Source of the DNA: Halovibrio salipaludis
GTDB lineage: Bacteria > Pseudomonadota > Gammaproteobacteria > Pseudomonadales > Oleiphilaceae
Direction: 5' to 3'
NCBI RefSeq assembly: GCF_002286965.1
Contig: NZ_NSKD01000003.1
Coordinates: 248,001-312,000 of the forward strand
Length of the DNA: 64,000 nt
Below, piece by piece: positions 62,470 to 64,000 of the stretch; position 1 is the first letter of the stretch, and the number at the start of each line of letters is the position of its first letter. Below the pieces are notes generated by a model. That model did not search any database. It was given only the letters and a program-made list of their open reading frames with translations, and had not been told where the DNA came from. Made by a program: the position numbers and the translations under genes.

Positions 62470-63780
62470 CTACTCCGCCAGCGGCGACCAGGCGGGATCA
62501 CGGATGCCATCGTGTCTGACAGGCAGCGTGAAACGCGCATTCCCGTCCACCGTGGTCATCTCCAATGCGCCCTGCCGTCCGCCGGCATTGGTGACGTAGA
62601 GCACCAGGCGCCCATTGGGCGCCATAGCCGGTGCCTCGTCAATTTCGGAGCCGGCAAGCACTCGCTCCTCGCCGGTCTCCAGATCCACCGAGCCGAGCAG
62701 GAAACGCCCGTCGGCCTGGTGAATGTAGAAGATTTCCTCGCCCTCCGGCCCATAGATCGGATGGGCGTTGTAGTTGCCCTCAAAGGTCAGGCGTTCGGGA
62801 TCACCACCCAGGGACTGGATGTAGACCTGGGGATTGCCCGAGCGGTCGGAAGTGAAGGCAAAGCGTTCACCGTCCGGTGACCAGCTAGGCTCCGTGTTGA
62901 TGGAATAGTGACGGGTGAGCCGGCGGGGCTCCAGTGTATCCAGCGGCATCTCGTAGATATCCGCGCTCCCGTCCTTCGACAGCGTCAGCAGCAGCGATTC
63001 CCCGTCCGGCGACCAGTCCGGCGCCGAATTGAGCCCCCTGAAGTGAGCGATCCGGCGCCGCTCACCACTGCTCACCACCTGCCGGTAGATGGCAGGGCGG
63101 CCACCCTCAAATGACGCGTAGACCAGCTCTTTACCATCGGGGGACCATTCCGGGGAAAGAATGGGTTCACTGGAACGCAGCAGGACCTGATCCCGGTACC
63201 CATCCACGTCACTGACCTTGAGACGGTATTCCACATCGTTGCCGCTGCCCGTACGCGTCACAAAGGCCAGTCGGGTGTTGAAGATACCGGGAATGCCCGT
63301 CACCCGCTCATAGATCCGGTTGCTCACGTGGTGGGCCAGCGTGCGCAGCTCCGAGGGCGCGGCGGACGCCCGCGAGCCCAGCAGCCGTTCCTGCTGACTG
63401 ACATCGAAAAGCTCATAGCTGAGAATGTAACGGTTACGTTCCGCGTCAAAATCCACCTCCCCGACCAGTACGAACTGCTGGCCCAGGACCCGCCAGTCAC
63501 GGAAATGGATGTCATCCCCGGACGTTGGCAGGCTGAGCATGCGGGACGGCTCCAGTGTCTTGAGATCACCGCTCATGGTCAGGTCATCCCGGATGATGCT
63601 GTCGAGATCCTCCGGGGCATCCCGGGAGTGATTGGTCCCGAAAGGCACCACCGCGATGGGCATGCGGCGATCGGCACCCTCGGTGACGCGCACCACCATG
63701 TCGGCCTGCGCGACGAGGGCCGCCAGCATCAGACCGATCAGCGTCAGCACCTGGCCGGCTCGGCAATGGATCCTGGTCAT
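62470..63780 (-). CDS. tolB: Tol-Pal system beta-propeller protein TolB
   Basis: The 436-aa protein has a signal peptide (IHCRAGQVLTLIGLMLAALVAQA), an N-terminal domain to ~165 (AVVPFGTNHSRDAPEDLDSIIRDDL) and five WD/PD40-like repeats (ILSPEWSPDGKELVYASF; SAPDWSPDGESLLLT; EPSWSPDGERFAFTSDRSG). It sits between tolA and pal and connects Pal with TolA. The stop lies 78 bp before pal. Confidence 0.96.
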   Translation of the reverse strand: MTRIHCRAGQVLTLIGLMLAALVAQADMVVRVTEGADRRMPIAVVPFGTNHSRDAPEDLDSIIRDDLTMSGDLKTLEPSRMLSLPTSGDDIHFRDWRVLGQQFVLVGEVDFDAERNRYILSYELFDVSQQERLLGSRASAAPSELRTLAHHVSNRIYERVTGIPGIFNTRLAFVTRTGSGNDVEYRLKVSDVDGYRDQVLLRSSEPILSPEWSPDGKELVYASFEGGRPAIYRQVVSSGERRRIAHFRGLNSAPDWSPDGESLLLTLSKDGSADIYEMPLDTLEPRRLTRHYSINTEPSWSPDGERFAFTSDRSGNPQVYIQSLGGDPERLTFEGNYNAHPIYGPEGEEIFYIHQADGRFLLGSVDLETGEERVLAGSEIDEAPAMAPNGRLVLYVTNAGGRQGALEMTTVDGNARFTLPVRHDGIRDPAWSPLAE

Positions 63781-63786
63781 GCTCGC

Positions 63787-64000
63787 CTACTCCTCGGGGC
63801 TGAATTCAATCGTGATACCACCACGGAACAGTTCATCGAACAGCGCTGAGTCATCCGGTGTCGGGAAACTGTCCACCCGCCTGACTGCACTCATCGCTGA
63901 TTCATCCAGTTGCTGACTGCCACTGCCTTCCACCAGTTCCACTGAGCGCAGCTCGCCCGTGGGCAGGATCTCAAGCCGCAGTCGGACCACCCGGTCTTCA
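63787..64000 (-). CDS. tolA: TolA C-terminal domain (partial)
   Basis: The frame continues off the right edge. The last ~71 residues read VVRLRLEILPTGELRSVELVEGSG followed by SQQLDESAMSAVRRVDSFPTP and ITIEFSPEE, the typical TonB/TolA C-terminal fold that contacts TolB and Pal. It ends 6 bp before tolB, which matches tolA-tolB order. Confidence 0.88.
   Translation of the reverse strand, partial: EDRVVRLRLEILPTGELRSVELVEGSGSQQLDESAMSAVRRVDSFPTPDDSALFDELFRGGITIEFSPEE

Overview
The window looks like the chromosome of a marine or halophilic gammaproteobacterium, most likely from the Pseudomonadales/Oceanospirillales/Marinobacter neighbourhood. The evidence is moderate-to-high GC, proteins rich in Asp and Glu, and a right-hand core block (tolA-tolB-pal-cpoB, tRNA-Lys, nadA, bepA, a TusA-like gene, perM, dapA, bamC, purC) whose order resembles Pseudomonas as I remember it. 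Species cannot be decided from the sequence alone. No CRISPR array, insertion sequence, prophage or rRNA was seen.

Region 1 (1-12.7 kb) is a methylated-amine module, all on the minus strand. A cupin gene and three dimethylamine monooxygenase genes (dmmABC) are followed by trimethylamine monooxygenase (tmm) and trimethylamine N-oxide demethylase (tdm). Beyond a DMT exporter lie an ammonium/methylammonium channel gene, a small membrane protein, purU and the start of an N-methylglutamate dehydrogenase/sarcosine oxidase beta-type gene that leaves the window. The proteins would take trimethylamine to TMAO, dimethylamine and methylamine, with formaldehyde passing to tetrahydrofolate and PurU releasing formate. 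The three transcription units each carry a sigma-54 -24/-12 element with the exact GG-N10-GC spacing, and two have NtrC-like palindromes upstream. The module therefore looks nitrogen-controlled.

Region 2 (12.7-24.2 kb) is mixed: acpH, a PAS-GGDEF cyclase, a decayed benD-like remnant, a lipoprotein phosphatase/rhodanese-like gene divergent from a BigR/SqrR-type persulfide regulator with a clear palindromic operator, a polar amino-acid ABC transporter operon, and assorted single genes (GNAT, TRIC channel, deaminase, SOUL, DUF6482, MOSC). It ends with a glutathione peroxidase that has a frameshifted C-terminus.

Region 3 (24.4-34.2 kb) is a large signalling locus. One tightly coupled plus-strand operon holds a CheY-like receiver, an Hpt-REC-REC-GGDEF protein and three hybrid-less histidine kinases. 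Their catalytic cores are near-paralogous, but their sensors differ (GAF/GAF/PAS/PAS; multi-TM plus HAMP plus PAS; Cache plus HAMP). A REC-HDOD gene converges on it. I read it as a multi-input phosphorelay onto c-di-GMP synthesis.

Region 4 (34.2-48.6 kb) is metabolic accessory DNA. It contains a MocR regulator divergent from a 29-codon mini-ORF and an SDMT-like methyltransferase, a CoA-binding/enoyl-CoA hydratase fusion with a small partner, a putP-DUF1989-pxpABC operon with a divergent LysR gene, a flavin amine oxidase broken by one in-frame TGA, and a DoxX/DODA pair with a divergent LysR gene and palindromic operator.

Region 5 (49-64 kb) is core: tRNA-Val, a DASS transporter, a UDP-sugar epimerase, an outer-membrane protein, purC, an MgtC/DUF4010 protein, bamC, dapA, perM, a TusA-like gene, bepA, nadA, two identical tRNA-Lys genes and the tol-pal genes.
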